A stretch of DNA of 64,000 nucleotides from RGIG3002 sp045546775 (GCA_045546775.1 JAZQDM010000126.1:120434-184433); one strand, 5' to 3'. Shown: positions 24,594 through 33,533, counted from the first letter of the stretch. Translations and numbers: made by a program. The notes: generated by a model not told the origin, from the sequence alone.

Positions 24594-25640
24594 ATGGGAG
24601 AGCGTACAATGAGAGAAAGAGTAAAGTGGGTTGATATTGCGAAGTTTTTGGGAGTTTTTGCGATTTATCTCGGACATTTTGGAGAAGCAACAGGGTATGC
24701 ACAAAGCTTTGTGTTTGAATATCATGTGGCATTATTTTTCCTATTGTCCGGTTGTATGAGTACATACGATACCGAGACAAATTTCGGCCGGTTTGTAGTG
24801 AAAAAAATTAAGACAATTATGGTTCCTTACTGGCTGTTTTGTCTGATGACAATTGCCGTAAGCATGATTGGAAACAATCTGGATGTGGCAACGCTTGGCC
24901 AGATGTTTTTGTGCGTAGCTCAGGGAACAATCCGATTGTCTTATTTTTCGGGTGCGCTGTGGTTTTTGACCTGTTTGTTTGTCATGGAGCTCATTTTTAA
25001 ATTATTCAAATATTTCAAGGCGAAATGGTTTATGTTAGCCATCTGTCTGATTTTGTTTGTCGTAGCTGAGAAAGTAATTGACCCGCGTCCGATTTTGATG
25101 CCGCATTGGTATTACAATCTGGACAGTGCGTTTTATTATATTGTTTATTATGCAATTGGTTTTATCGCATATCCGTATATTCAAAAATTGTTTAAGATGG
25201 ACACGCTGCAAAAACGTGTAGTATTTACGGTGACCGGAATACTTAGCTTTGCATACGCAATCATCGTGTTTTTGGGACAGGATTTTGTCGCACCAAAGCT
25301 TGTGGCAATTCCGTACATAGGAATTTTTGTACCGATTATCAAGGCATTGATACTTATCTGGTTTAATCTTACTGTGGCAAAATTATTGGAGGGCATCAAA
25401 TTATTTGAAAAGATTGGCCGTAACACATTGTATTTGTGCGGAAATGAATATATGTTAAAGACGCTTATTCCGTGTATGATGAACATTTTCGGATTGACAA
25501 TGGAACTGCTTTCCCCGTTCCATTGCTATCTGTATGTCATTGTGCTGCTTCTTGCGGGTGTGCAATTTGTCATTCCGGCAGAGCAAAGAATCGCACGCGC
25601 CGTGCAGGAAAACTTTAAGCGGATGGGGACAAGCCAATAA
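24594..25640 (+). CDS. Acyltransferase family 3 membrane protein
   Basis: A 348-residue polytopic protein with about ten hydrophobic segments. The N-terminal VDIAKFLGVFAIYLGHFGEA and FEYHVALFFLLSGCM match acyltransferase 3 proteins, which acylate exported sugars or surface polymers; the conserved His is in LGHF. AGGAG before 24594 supports that ATG; an ATG at 24609 (RERVKW) is a close alternative. The acceptor is unknown. It is the first gene after the DUF6465 terminator. Confidence 0.8.
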   Translation: MGERTMRERVKWVDIAKFLGVFAIYLGHFGEATGYAQSFVFEYHVALFFLLSGCMSTYDTETNFGRFVVKKIKTIMVPYWLFCLMTIAVSMIGNNLDVATLGQMFLCVAQGTIRLSYFSGALWFLTCLFVMELIFKLFKYFKAKWFMLAICLILFVVAEKVIDPRPILMPHWYYNLDSAFYYIVYYAIGFIAYPYIQKLFKMDTLQKRVVFTVTGILSFAYAIIVFLGQDFVAPKLVAIPYIGIFVPIIKALILIWFNLTVAKLLEGIKLFEKIGRNTLYLCGNEYMLKTLIPCMMNIFGLTMELLSPFHCYLYVIVLLLAGVQFVIPAEQRIARAVQENFKRMGTSQ

Positions 25641-25736
25641 AAATCCTCAAAAAAAATTAAGAAAAACTAAAAGTTCCGTGCGCAATTACATGCTAGGATA
25701 ATAGAGGAGAAAAATAAGTGTGTACGGAGGAAGAGG

Positions 25737-26492
25737 ATGAAGCTTCAAAAAAGAATTGGAACGGTTAGTTTGATTTTGGGAATGGCATGTGTGGTGTATT
25801 TTGTAGGTCTGGTGTCGTATGCAGGGCTTTATAACAAATTCAATTATGCATGGCTTGTTTTCGGTATCTTTTTTGGAGCGCTTGGTGCGGCTTTGCGCTT
25901 TGGCAAATTTAAAGTGTCCAAAAAAACGGCAAAGTTTGCGGCGGTCATCGGTGGCATTTTGCTGATCGTTTTTTTAAATATAGAAGGGCTTGTTGTTTCG
26001 GGATTTTTTCAAAAAGGTGAGGAAAATTTAGACTATATTATTGTGCTTGGTGCCAAAATGAACCATGGTGGTCCCAGTGTTGTTTTGCGGCAACGTCTGG
26101 ATAAGGCAATTGACTATCTGGAACAAAATCCGGATACGATAGTGATTGTTTCCGGCGGACAGGGCGCGGACGAGCCGGTCAGTGAAGCGCAGGGAATGCG
26201 CGATTATCTTGTGGCGCACGGTGTGGATGAGACAAGAATTATTATGGAAAATCAGTCCACAACGACAAAAGAGAATTTGAACTTTAGCGCGGAATATATT
26301 AATATAGAAGAAGACAGAGTTGGTATTGTAACAAACAATTTTCATGTGTATCGGAGCGTAAAACTGGCAAAGCTGGAAGGCTACAAAAATGTATATGGCA
26401 TTGCAGCCGGTTCGCAGGTGCTTATGCTTCCGGCGAATATGTTGAGAGAATTTGCATGCATCCTGTATTATGAGCTGACAGGTGTGATGTGA
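25737..26492 (+). CDS. YdcF/SanA-like DUF218 membrane protein
   Basis: A 251-residue protein with three N-terminal hydrophobic segments (about 10-30, 40-55 and 64-86) and a DUF218 domain: DYIIVLGAKMN, VVLRQRLDKAIDYL, VIVSGGQGADEPVSEAQGM and TKENLNFSAEYI. DUF218 proteins (YdcF, SanA, ElyC) are linked to cell envelope integrity; the reaction is not settled. GGAGGAAGAGG lies just before the ATG. It may be co-transcribed with the sirtuin 55 bases downstream. Confidence 0.85.
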   Translation: MKLQKRIGTVSLILGMACVVYFVGLVSYAGLYNKFNYAWLVFGIFFGALGAALRFGKFKVSKKTAKFAAVIGGILLIVFLNIEGLVVSGFFQKGEENLDYIIVLGAKMNHGGPSVVLRQRLDKAIDYLEQNPDTIVIVSGGQGADEPVSEAQGMRDYLVAHGVDETRIIMENQSTTTKENLNFSAEYINIEEDRVGIVTNNFHVYRSVKLAKLEGYKNVYGIAAGSQVLMLPANMLREFACILYYELTGVM

Positions 26493-26547
26493 TAGCAACT
26501 TGTGGCAAGAGTGGCCATGTGAATTGTGATGTAGTGAGGGATGAGGC

Positions 26548-27264
26548 ATGACAAAAGAACTGGAGCAACTGAAAAAAATCATGGATGAAAGTGACAACAT
26601 TGTCTTTTTTGGCGGTGCGGGTGTGTCCACGGAGAGCGGTATTCCCGATTTTCGAAGTGTGGACGGACTGTACAACCAGAAGTACGATTATCCGCCGGAG
26701 ACGATACTGAGTCATACTTTTTATCGCAGACATTGTGAGGAGTTTTATCGCTTTTACAGGGATAAAATGTTGTTTACTTCTGCCGAACCAAACAAGGCTC
26801 ATTTGAAGCTTGCAGAGTGGGAAGCACAAGGCAAAGTGAAAGCGGTTATTACGCAAAATATTGACGGCTTGCATCAAAAAGCCGGCAGTAAAGAAGTGCT
26901 GGAATTGCACGGAAGTGTGCTTCGCAATTATTGTGAAAGTTGTGGCAAGTTTTATGGCGTGGATCATATTATCCAGTCCACCGGCGTGCCAAAATGTGAG
27001 TGTGGCGGAAGTGTCAAACCGGACGTTGTTTTGTATGAGGAAGGTTTGTCCCAGGAAACGTTGCAAAAGTCGGTTTACTACATAAGCAATGCGGATGTGC
27101 TTATTATCGGAGGGACATCTCTTGCGGTATATCCGGCAGCAGGTCTGATTGATTATTACAGGGGAAACAAACTGATTTTGGTGAACAAAACAGCGACCCC
27201 GCGCGACAAACAGGCGGACTTGGTTGTGTATGGCAGTATCGGGGAAATATTCGGTTCCATATAA
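26548..27264 (+). CDS. cobB: NAD-dependent protein deacylase (sirtuin)
   Basis: A 238-residue Sir2-family enzyme that removes acyl groups from lysines using NAD. The motifs are complete: GAGVSTESGIPDFRSVDG, ITQNIDGLHQKAGSKEVLELHGSV with the catalytic His, zinc ligands CESCGKF...CECGG, and GGTSLAVYPAAGLI. GTGAGGGATGAGG precedes the start. Regulation of metabolic enzymes is the usual role. The bacterial cobB name is used for the family; target specificity is unknown. Confidence 0.93.
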   Translation: MTKELEQLKKIMDESDNIVFFGGAGVSTESGIPDFRSVDGLYNQKYDYPPETILSHTFYRRHCEEFYRFYRDKMLFTSAEPNKAHLKLAEWEAQGKVKAVITQNIDGLHQKAGSKEVLELHGSVLRNYCESCGKFYGVDHIIQSTGVPKCECGGSVKPDVVLYEEGLSQETLQKSVYYISNADVLIIGGTSLAVYPAAGLIDYYRGNKLILVNKTATPRDKQADLVVYGSIGEIFGSI

Positions 27265-27340
27265 AGTCATATTTCAAAGCTACGGCACGGTAAGACGTAT
27301 CGGCTTGCAAACGTGCGCGGTAGGAAAGAAGCAGGTAAAA

Positions 27341-27523
27341 ATGGATATTAAAGTTGGAAATATAGTGCGTTTAAAAAAGCAGCATCCGTGTGGCAGCAGT
27401 GAATGGGAAGTACTTCGCATCGGAGCGGATTTTCGTCTGAAATGCCTCGGATGCGGACACCAGATTATGATAGCGCGCAAACTTGTGGAAAAAAATGTGA
27501 AAGAAATCAAGGAAAGTACTTGA
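27341..27523 (+). CDS. DUF951 family small protein
   Basis: A 60-residue protein starting MDIKVGNIVRLKKQHPCGSS and containing CLGCGH, typical of DUF951. The family is widespread in Firmicutes, usually near rpsF/ssb/rpsR, and may bind metal or nucleic acid through its cysteines; its role is unknown. The start at 27341 follows GCAGG and is the conserved family start; an earlier in-frame start at 27224 would overlap the sirtuin gene. Confidence 0.85.
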   Translation: MDIKVGNIVRLKKQHPCGSSEWEVLRIGADFRLKCLGCGHQIMIARKLVEKNVKEIKEST

Positions 27524-27548
27524 AAAATAAATATTTTCATGTTATCAT
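27520..27548 (+). promoter_or_regulatory. Promoter of the rpsF-ssb-rpsR operon
   Basis: TTGAAA (27520-27525), a 17-base spacer and TATCAT (27543-27548). It starts inside the DUF951 stop region, 74 bases before rpsF. Confidence 0.55.
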
Positions 27549-27578
27549 ATCAATTCGTGATATATTAAATTATCCTTG

Positions 27579-27596
27579 CTCTCGGTTAGGCGAGGG
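27579..27596 (+). promoter_or_regulatory. Leader hairpin before rpsF, candidate S6:S18 feedback site
   Basis: CTCTCG and CGAGGG enclose the loop GTTAGG, 11 bases before the rpsF ribosome binding site. rpsF operons often carry a leader bound by the S6:S18 complex; the position fits, but I cannot confirm the consensus bulge. Confidence 0.35.
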
Positions 27597-27621
27597 CCAG
27601 AGACCAAAAGGAGGTACAAGC

Positions 27622-27912
27622 ATGAACAAATATGAATTAGCCGTTGTGGTTAGTGCAAAAATCGAAGATGATGAAAGAGCTGCTGTAGTTGATAAAGTGA
27701 AAGCTCTTGTTGAAAGATTCGGTGGTCAGATTACAGGCGTTGACGAATGGGGTAAGAAGAGACTTGCTTACGAAGTTCAGAAAATGAAAGAAGCTTTCTA
27801 CTATTTCATTCAGTTCGATGCGGAAGCGACAGCTCCGGCAGAAATCGAAAGCCGTATCCGTATTATGGATAATGTAGTCAGATATTTGTGCGTTAGACAG
27901 GACGAGGCGTAA
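27622..27912 (+). CDS. rpsF: 30S ribosomal protein bS6
   Basis: A 96-residue protein of the small ribosomal subunit, binding next to S18 on the 16S rRNA platform. YELAVVVSAKIEDDERAAVV, EWGKKRLAYEVQKMKEAFYY and RIMDNVVRYLCVRQ match S6. AAAAGGAGG lies 8 bases before the ATG at 27622. It is the first gene of the classic rpsF-ssb-rpsR operon, 20 bases before ssb. Confidence 0.97.
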   Translation: MNKYELAVVVSAKIEDDERAAVVDKVKALVERFGGQITGVDEWGKKRLAYEVQKMKEAFYYFIQFDAEATAPAEIESRIRIMDNVVRYLCVRQDEA

Positions 27913-27932
27913 TAGAAAGCGAGAGAAGTAGT

Positions 27933-28379
27933 ATGAATAAAGTAATTCTTATGGGCCGGTTAACTAGAGATCCTGAAGTGAGATATTCACAGGGTGAAAA
28001 TGCAATGGCGATTGCAAGATATACACTTGCGGTTGACCGCAGAGGCAGCCGTAGTAACGGTGGGGACCAGCAGACAGCAGATTTTATCGGTTGTGTTGCT
28101 TTTGGTAGAGCTGGTGAATTTGCAGAAAAATATTTCCGCAAAGGAACAAAGATAGCTATTACAGGTCGTATCCAGACTGGTAGTTATACCAATAAGGATG
28201 GCGTTAAAGTATATACTACGGACGTTGTTGTTGAGGAACAGGAATTTGCAGAAAGCAAAAACAGTTCCGGAGCAGATGGTGGTTTTGGTGGCGGTATGAG
28301 CAGACCGGAACCGAGTGGAGCAGGTGACGGATTCATGAACATTCCGGACGGAATTGATGAAGAGTTACCATTCAATTAA
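27933..28379 (+). CDS. ssb: Single-stranded DNA-binding protein
   Basis: A 148-residue OB-fold protein that protects single-stranded DNA in replication and repair. It starts MNKVILMGRLTRDPEVRYS, has the OB core DFIGCVAFGRAGEFAEKYF, a Gly/Ser/Pro-rich linker and the acidic tip DEELPFN that recruits partner proteins. It sits between rpsF and rpsR, as in most Firmicutes. Confidence 0.97.
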   Translation: MNKVILMGRLTRDPEVRYSQGENAMAIARYTLAVDRRGSRSNGGDQQTADFIGCVAFGRAGEFAEKYFRKGTKIAITGRIQTGSYTNKDGVKVYTTDVVVEEQEFAESKNSSGADGGFGGGMSRPEPSGAGDGFMNIPDGIDEELPFN

Positions 28380-28408
28380 GTTTGATTTTTAAGATAGGAG
28401 GCATTATC

Positions 28409-28672
28409 ATGGCTTACAATAAAGCAGAGAAATCTGATTCTCCAATGAGAAAAAGAGGCGGAATGCGCAGAAGAAAAAAAGTTTCTGTATTCTGTGGTAA
28501 AGATAACGTAATCGATTACAAAGATACAAACAAATTAAAAAGATACGTATCTGAAAGAGGAAAAATTCTTCCTAGAAGAATTACTGGCAACTGTGCTAAA
28601 CATCAGAGAGCTCTTACAGTAGCAATCAAACGTGCTCGTCACGTTGCATTGATGCCGTACTCTTGTGACTAA
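28409..28672 (+). CDS. rpsR: 30S ribosomal protein bS18
   Basis: An 87-residue ribosomal protein that pairs with S6 on the 30S platform. KKVSVFCGKDNVIDYKD, DTNKLKRYVSERGKILPRRI and AKHQRALTVAIKRARHVALM are diagnostic. AGGAGG sets the ATG at 28409; an in-frame upstream start at 28382 overlaps that site and is rejected. It is the last gene of the operon, closed by the terminator at 28684. Confidence 0.97.
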   Translation: MAYNKAEKSDSPMRKRGGMRRRKKVSVFCGKDNVIDYKDTNKLKRYVSERGKILPRRITGNCAKHQRALTVAIKRARHVALMPYSCD

Positions 28673-28683
28673 GATAAAACGAC

Positions 28684-28714
28684 AAGGCTGTCGCAATTTT
28701 GCGACAGTCTTTTT
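28684..28714 (+). terminator. Terminator of rpsF-ssb-rpsR
   Basis: A stem AAGGCTGTCGCA/TGCGACAGTCTT (G-T tolerated) with loop ATTT and a run of five T. Confidence 0.9.
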
Positions 28715-28796
28715 GATTTTAGTGTTCCCTTTTTTGCTATTTTGTACTAAAATAGAAAGGTGTTAGTTAGTTCATAGTTTGAGGAGAAAATACGAC

Positions 28797-30281
28797 ATGA
28801 AAATCGGTTTTGATAACGATAAATATTTAAAAATGCAATCTGAACACATTTTGGAGAGAATTAAAAAATTTGATAACAAATTGTATTTGGAATTTGGCGG
28901 AAAGCTTTTTGATGATTTTCATGCCGCACGCGTGTTGCCGGGATTTCAACCGGATTCCAAGCTTAAGATGTTATTGGAATTGAAAGAACAGGCTGAAATT
29001 GTGCTTGTCATCAGTGCAGAAGATATTGAAGGCAACAAAATCCGCGGAGATTTGGGTATCACATACGATGTGGATATTTTGCGCTTGATTGACGCATTCC
29101 GTGAAATCGGTTTGTTTGTTGGCAGCGTATGTATTACAAAATATACAGGTCAGGCGGCTGCAGACCAGTTTAAGAAACGTTTGCAGGATCTTGGAATCCG
29201 CAGTTATCATCATTATAAAATTCCGGGTTATCCGAGTGATATCAAGACGATTGTTAGTGATGAAGGATATGGAAAAAACGAATATATTGAGACAACAAGA
29301 CCGTTAGTCATTATTACGGCACCGGGACGGGGAAGCGGAAAAATGGCGACTTGTCTGTCTCAGTTGTATCATGAACATAAACGCGGAATCAAAGCCGGTT
29401 ATGCAAAATTTGAGACATTCCCGGTGTGGAATCTTCCGCTGAAACATCCGGTTAATGTTGCTTATGAAGCCGCAACAGCTGATTTGAATGACGTTAATAT
29501 GATTGACCCATTCCATTTGGAAGCGTACGGAGAAACGACCATTAATTACAACCGTGATGTGGAGATTTTCCCGGTTCTAAATGCGATGTTTGAACAGATT
29601 TTGGGTGAGAGTCCGTACAAATCACCGACCGATATGGGCGTGAATATGGCGGGCAACTGTATTGTGGACGATGAAGCGTGCAGAGAAGCGTCTAACCAGG
29701 AAATCATCCGCAGATATTATCAGGGATTGTGCGATTGCAAACGCGGCATTGGCAGCAAAGATACTTTGTTTAAATTAGAATTGATTATGAAGCAGGCAGG
29801 CCTTAGCGTAGAAAACCGTGCTGTTGTAAATGCAGCGCTGAAACGTGAGGCAGAGACCGGACATCCGGCTGTGGCAATTGAGCTTCCGGATGGCAGCATC
29901 ATTACCGGCAAGACATCCGATTTGCTTGGTGCTTCCGCAGCAGCTCTTATGAACTCTTTGAAAGCTTTGGGCGGCGTTGACCATGATTTGCATCTTGTGT
30001 CACCAAAAGCAATTGAGCCGATTCAGAGACTTAAGACAAATTATTTAGGAAGCCGCAATCCGCGCCTTCACACAGATGAGATTTTGATTGCACTTTCTAC
30101 GTCGGCAGCATCTGACAAAAATGCTGAAATCACATTGAACCAGATTCCGAAGTTAAAGGGATTGGAGGCACACTCGTCGGTGTTGCTTTCTTCCGTGGAC
30201 GAACAGATTTTCAAAAGACTGGGCATTCATTTAACTTGTGAAGCGAAATATGAATCTGAAAATACGTTATATCATAAATAA
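28797..30281 (+). CDS. DUF1846 family protein
   Basis: A 494-residue cytoplasmic protein of the DUF1846 family, common in Firmicutes and some anaerobes. It starts MKIGFDNDKYLKMQSEHILE and shows a P-loop-like VIITAPGRGSGKMATCLSQL near residue 168, so nucleotide binding is plausible. GNKIRGDLGITYDVDILRL and TDEILIALSTSAASDKNAEI are family stretches. The function is not established. GAGGAG gives a 10-base spacer to 28797; a TTG at 28779 is an alternative. It is a single gene ended by a long bidirectional hairpin. Confidence 0.85.
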   Translation: MKIGFDNDKYLKMQSEHILERIKKFDNKLYLEFGGKLFDDFHAARVLPGFQPDSKLKMLLELKEQAEIVLVISAEDIEGNKIRGDLGITYDVDILRLIDAFREIGLFVGSVCITKYTGQAAADQFKKRLQDLGIRSYHHYKIPGYPSDIKTIVSDEGYGKNEYIETTRPLVIITAPGRGSGKMATCLSQLYHEHKRGIKAGYAKFETFPVWNLPLKHPVNVAYEAATADLNDVNMIDPFHLEAYGETTINYNRDVEIFPVLNAMFEQILGESPYKSPTDMGVNMAGNCIVDDEACREASNQEIIRRYYQGLCDCKRGIGSKDTLFKLELIMKQAGLSVENRAVVNAALKREAETGHPAVAIELPDGSIITGKTSDLLGASAAALMNSLKALGGVDHDLHLVSPKAIEPIQRLKTNYLGSRNPRLHTDEILIALSTSAASDKNAEITLNQIPKLKGLEAHSSVLLSSVDEQIFKRLGIHLTCEAKYESENTLYHK

Positions 30282-30285
30282 AAGC

Positions 30286-30344
30286 AAGGAGCTGTCGGAT
30301 ATGCCCCTGTCGAGTGGACAGGGCATATCTGGACAGCTCCTTGT
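30286..30344. terminator. Long bidirectional terminator hairpin
   Basis: About 27 paired bases (CAAGGAGCTGTC.. to ..GACAGCTCCTTG) around the loop GAGTG, with one small bulge. It lies between the convergent DUF1846 gene and the XRE regulator at 30379. The long stem is unusual for a simple terminator. Confidence 0.8.
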
Positions 30345-30378
30345 GTGTTTTTATGTAATGTATTTATAGTTTTATGTG

Positions 30379-31098
30379 CTAAACGAAATATCCTGTAACA
30401 AGTAATAAAATTGCCAGCAGTGTTGCTATAACGGAACATAGAATGCCAATAATGACAATCCTTTTTTTCTCTGTTCTGTTTTTTAAAGCCAACAGGCCTA
30501 CACCGACAGACAAAAACGCCGGTATCATCCAAAAAGCAACAGTGAAAATAAGCGGAATGCTTATGATTCCAAATATGTATGATATATACGCGCATACGTC
30601 CGTTTCGCTTATTTTTGACGTTTTCTTCCCAAATTTAAGCTGCGCTATAAATAGTAGTAATACAATCGAAGTTAACAATGAAAAACCTGTTAACAAGAGT
30701 TTTATCCCGCCATCAATTAGAACGTTTTTATACACTTCTAAACAGCAGATAATACTACTGGTAATCAGCAGAGTAATATTTATTGCACTTATAGAAAAGG
30801 TTTCCTTGAAGACTCTCTCGTTTTCTAAATCTACATACTCGGCAACCTTTTGCAAAGTCTCTTTTGTTTCAATATTCATTTTCTCACTTTTCCTTTCTCC
30901 ATCGATGATTTCGCGGATATCAACATCATAGAACTCGGCGATTTCTATTAAAATGCCAAGGTCCGGCATATTGCTTCCGGTTTCCCAACGTGACACGGTT
31001 CTTCCGGCCACGCCAAACTGCTCAGCAGCTTTTTCCTGCGTGAGTCCTTTTTCGTTTCGTAATGCTTTTAAAAAAGCACCTGTTTTTTTCTGGTCCAC
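30379..31098 (-). CDS. XRE-family regulator with a membrane domain
   Basis: A 239-residue protein: an N-terminal XRE helix-turn-helix (FLKALRNEKGLTQEKAAEQF, RTVSRWETGSNMPDLGILIE), a linker, then four hydrophobic segments from about residue 105 to the end. Membrane-bound XRE regulators often sense envelope stress or work with an adjacent transporter; none is beside it. AAAGGAGG lies 7 bases before a GTG at 31098, which is preferred over the ATG at 31155, which lacks such a site. A perfect 8-bp inverted repeat at 31148-31173 may be its operator. Confidence 0.8.
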   Translation of the reverse strand: MDQKKTGAFLKALRNEKGLTQEKAAEQFGVAGRTVSRWETGSNMPDLGILIEIAEFYDVDIREIIDGERKSEKMNIETKETLQKVAEYVDLENERVFKETFSISAINITLLITSSIICCLEVYKNVLIDGGIKLLLTGFSLLTSIVLLLFIAQLKFGKKTSKISETDVCAYISYIFGIISIPLIFTVAFWMIPAFLSVGVGLLALKNRTEKKRIVIIGILCSVIATLLAILLLVTGYFV

Positions 31099-31147
31099 CG
31101 CAGTGCCTCCTTTCATCAATATCTTAAACAAAAGCTTCGTGAGATAA

Positions 31148-31173
31148 CACGACATAAAGTGAGAAATGTCGTG
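31148..31173. promoter_or_regulatory. Inverted repeat, candidate operator of the XRE gene
   Basis: CACGACAT and ATGTCGTG with a 10-base centre, 50 bases upstream of the GTG start at 31098. Such a site could bind a dimeric regulator; autoregulation is inferred from position only. Confidence 0.4.
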
Positions 31174-31201
31174 ATTTATTACCTGACAACTGATGTCTAC
31201 C

Positions 31202-31897
31202 TTACTTCCAAGGTCTTTTCTTATCTAACCAACCATTTTTCTCCCAATAAGCTCTATCTGCATCACCTGAGCCAAAGTTCGCTTTCTGCATCATTCGCAT
31301 GAGCATAAACATAGCTTTTGTTTTAATACCCACTTTCACAAAATTTTTCTTTAATATCTTATTGGCAATCCTAGTGGTATCTTTTTCAATCTGTTGCATC
31401 TTCTTATCTTTAATTCCACTCCAATTCATAGCCTGAATGGTAATGCCGTATGACAATATATAGGGAATGCCCCAATAAAACAAGGCATCTGCTATATCCT
31501 TGACAGCCTTTTTCGCACCACTTCCCGCAGCAGTTGAAATTACAATAGCTTTTTTGCTAAACATACATTTTCTTGGTCTGTGTGACATCCAATAATTAAA
31601 GGTCAAATCAATGAAACTCTTCATAGGAGCGGATGCTCGAAGGCAATAGGTAGGTGTTGTAAATATCAGTATATCCGCAGATTCTACCTCTGTCATAATT
31701 TTATTCTTTTCTTCATAAAACGGACATTTTGTAACATCCTCTATGCATGCATAACATCCAACGCAAAAATGATTTAAATCTCTGGGGAGAAAAAATTCTA
31801 CAATATTTTCTTCGCAGCTGATTTTACTTGCTATCATTCTGCCGATATGATAAGTGCTACCTTTGTGATTTTGGCCATGTATCATTACAATCTTCAT
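31202..31897 (-). CDS. NAD(P)H-dependent FMN oxidoreductase/iron-sulfur flavoprotein-like
   Basis: A 231-residue protein of the NADPH-dependent FMN reductase fold: an N-terminal VMIHGQNHKGSTYHIGRMI phosphate loop, then CVGCYACIEDVTKCPFYE, where four cysteines could hold an iron-sulfur cluster, and IFTTPTYCLRASAPMKSFID in the flavin pocket. It lies 4 bases after the TetR gene and is surely co-transcribed, so it probably answers to a small molecule sensed by that regulator, as in quinone or drug response pairs. Substrate unknown. Confidence 0.82.
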   Translation of the reverse strand: MKIVMIHGQNHKGSTYHIGRMIASKISCEENIVEFFLPRDLNHFCVGCYACIEDVTKCPFYEEKNKIMTEVESADILIFTTPTYCLRASAPMKSFIDLTFNYWMSHRPRKCMFSKKAIVISTAAGSGAKKAVKDIADALFYWGIPYILSYGITIQAMNWSGIKDKKMQQIEKDTTRIANKILKKNFVKVGIKTKAMFMLMRMMQKANFGSGDADRAYWEKNGWLDKKRPWK

Positions 31898-31901
31898 CGT
31901 G

Positions 31902-32513
31902 TTACTCCCTGTACATTTTGCTAAATTGTCGAATGTGTTTTTCTAATAGCCGCAATGCCTCTGCCTCTCTTTTGGGCTCTCTGTCACATACTGTCATCAA
32001 TAAATGAATCGGAGCAAAGAATTGTAGTGCCATAATATTCGCATCTTCATTTTTCATATGTCCCTGCATAATTAACAATTGAAGCAATCCGGTCTGGTAT
32101 TTTAGCGGTTCATTAAAATATTGATGAGAAAAAAGTTCTGCCAATTCTGTGTTGGAGAATTGCTCTATCGTAAGCATTTTTCTGAATTTGCATTCATATT
32201 CGTCATGCAAAAAGAAAGAGAAAAGTCCAATTCCCATCTTTACCAGCTCGTCCTCCGAGATATTGTTATACAACTCGAAATCTGTTAGAAAATCTTTCCC
32301 GTTCATATTCAAAAGGGCAGCTTCTTTGTCATAACGCTTTCGCATTTCTTCAAGTATTGCTTCAAAAATATCCTGCTTGCTTTTGTAATGTTTATATAAA
32401 GAGGGAGCTTTAATTCCTACGCCTTCTGCTATTTGTCCAACATAAACATTACCGTATCCTTTTTCTGAAAACAATGTTAATGCAACATCTAAGATTTTTT
32501 TCTTTGTATCCAT
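31902..32513 (-). CDS. TetR/AcrR-family regulator
   Basis: A 203-residue repressor with an N-terminal helix-turn-helix (ILDVALTLFSEKGYGNVYVG, APSLYKHYKSKQDIFEAIL) and a C-terminal ligand domain. It is the first gene of a two-gene operon with the FMN oxidoreductase. Two 18-bp palindromes cover its promoter (32525-32568), which fits direct autorepression released by a ligand. There is a start ATG with a weak GGAGAA site. Confidence 0.92.
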   Translation of the reverse strand: MDTKKKILDVALTLFSEKGYGNVYVGQIAEGVGIKAPSLYKHYKSKQDIFEAILEEMRKRYDKEAALLNMNGKDFLTDFELYNNISEDELVKMGIGLFSFFLHDEYECKFRKMLTIEQFSNTELAELFSHQYFNEPLKYQTGLLQLLIMQGHMKNEDANIMALQFFAPIHLLMTVCDREPKREAEALRLLEKHIRQFSKMYRE

Positions 32514-32524
32514 ATATTCTCCTA

Positions 32525-32573
32525 GGCTAATCTGAATTAGCCTTATTGTAAGCTAATTTGGATTAGCTGTCAA
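32525..32573 (-). promoter_or_regulatory. TetR operon promoter with two palindromic operators
   Basis: On the minus strand TTGACA (32573-32568), a 17-base spacer and TACAAT (32550-32545). The spacer is one operator, AGCTAAT-TTGG-ATTAGCT (32551-32568). A second, GGCTAAT-CTGA-ATTAGCC (32525-32542), lies just downstream of the -10. The palindromes share the GCTAAT/ATTAGC half-sites and lie 26 bases apart centre to centre. Confidence 0.85.
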
Positions 32574-32654
32574 GTCAAAAAAAGAACCACAACAATTGTG
32601 GTTCAAAATTCGCATATTTACGGTTTTCCGAATCTTTGTAAGATTGTAAGTTAC

Positions 32655-33497
32655 CTAAGCCTTTTCATGTTTCCTTCTATTCAGTAGCAATACCAATAAA
32701 CAAACCAAAACATAACCTATTACAGCTATAATTGATGATTCGATTCCAAATTCCCCGCCTGTTAAGAAAAATGATTCTGTATCCAACACATAACTAAACA
32801 AAGAATATTCATCGTATTCTGCACCTATCCACAAAAACCCGCCAAGGATTATCATATTCCAACAGGCATGAACAATGGCGCTATTCCAGATAGATTTTGT
32901 TTCGGAAGCAATAAGAGAAAACATGATACCCACCAGCGTACCGGCCAAAAGAACCAATACACAGCTTAAAAAGTCAAAGTCCATTCCGATAATATGTACG
33001 AAACCAAACAAGACAGATGGTACGATAACCGCTATTTTTTTATTGAATCGCTTTTCGATAACGCGCATCATAATTCCACGAAAGACCATTTCCTCGACAA
33101 TACCTGCACCGAGTCCGGTAAAGAAAATGCCGGCGGTTACTAAATCTAATTTTGCTTTCATATCAAGCGTATTTTGTTCAAAGTGACCCGGTACAAATAG
33201 AATGTAAAATGCAGTAACTATGAGTGGCAAAATAATAGCGACAATTCCCCATTTTAGCTCTATCTTAAATGCAGGTATATGGTAATCACCCATATCGCCT
33301 TTTATATATTTTTTGCACAAGAACATAAGGAATAAATAGGCAAATACAACATACAAAATGCCTGCAATTATATTAGCAATAAATGTTGGTGCTTTTATAA
33401 GTATCGCAGCACTTGCAACCAGTTGGGATAAAATTTGCGCAACCACTAATGTTAGTATGCTTAGAATAATACTCAAAATCATTTTTGTTGTTTTCAT
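32655..33497 (-). CDS. CPBP-family intramembrane metalloprotease
   Basis: A 280-residue membrane protein with about eight hydrophobic segments. The ABI/CPBP motifs are visible: EEMVFRGIMMRVI, FGFVHIIGMDFDFLSCVLVL and a C-terminal NSAIVHACWNMII. These proteases are often linked to bacteriocin self-immunity or anti-sigma cleavage; no bacteriocin gene is seen nearby. The ATG at 33497 follows GAGGAG. It lies 36 bases after the XRE gene at 33534 and is probably in its operon. Confidence 0.88.
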   Translation of the reverse strand: MKTTKMILSIILSILTLVVAQILSQLVASAAILIKAPTFIANIIAGILYVVFAYLFLMFLCKKYIKGDMGDYHIPAFKIELKWGIVAIILPLIVTAFYILFVPGHFEQNTLDMKAKLDLVTAGIFFTGLGAGIVEEMVFRGIMMRVIEKRFNKKIAVIVPSVLFGFVHIIGMDFDFLSCVLVLLAGTLVGIMFSLIASETKSIWNSAIVHACWNMIILGGFLWIGAEYDEYSLFSYVLDTESFFLTGGEFGIESSIIAVIGYVLVCLLVLLLNRRKHEKA

Positions 33498-33533
33498 GTT
33501 ATATGTACTCCTCAAGTTTAAATTTTGTCCTTT

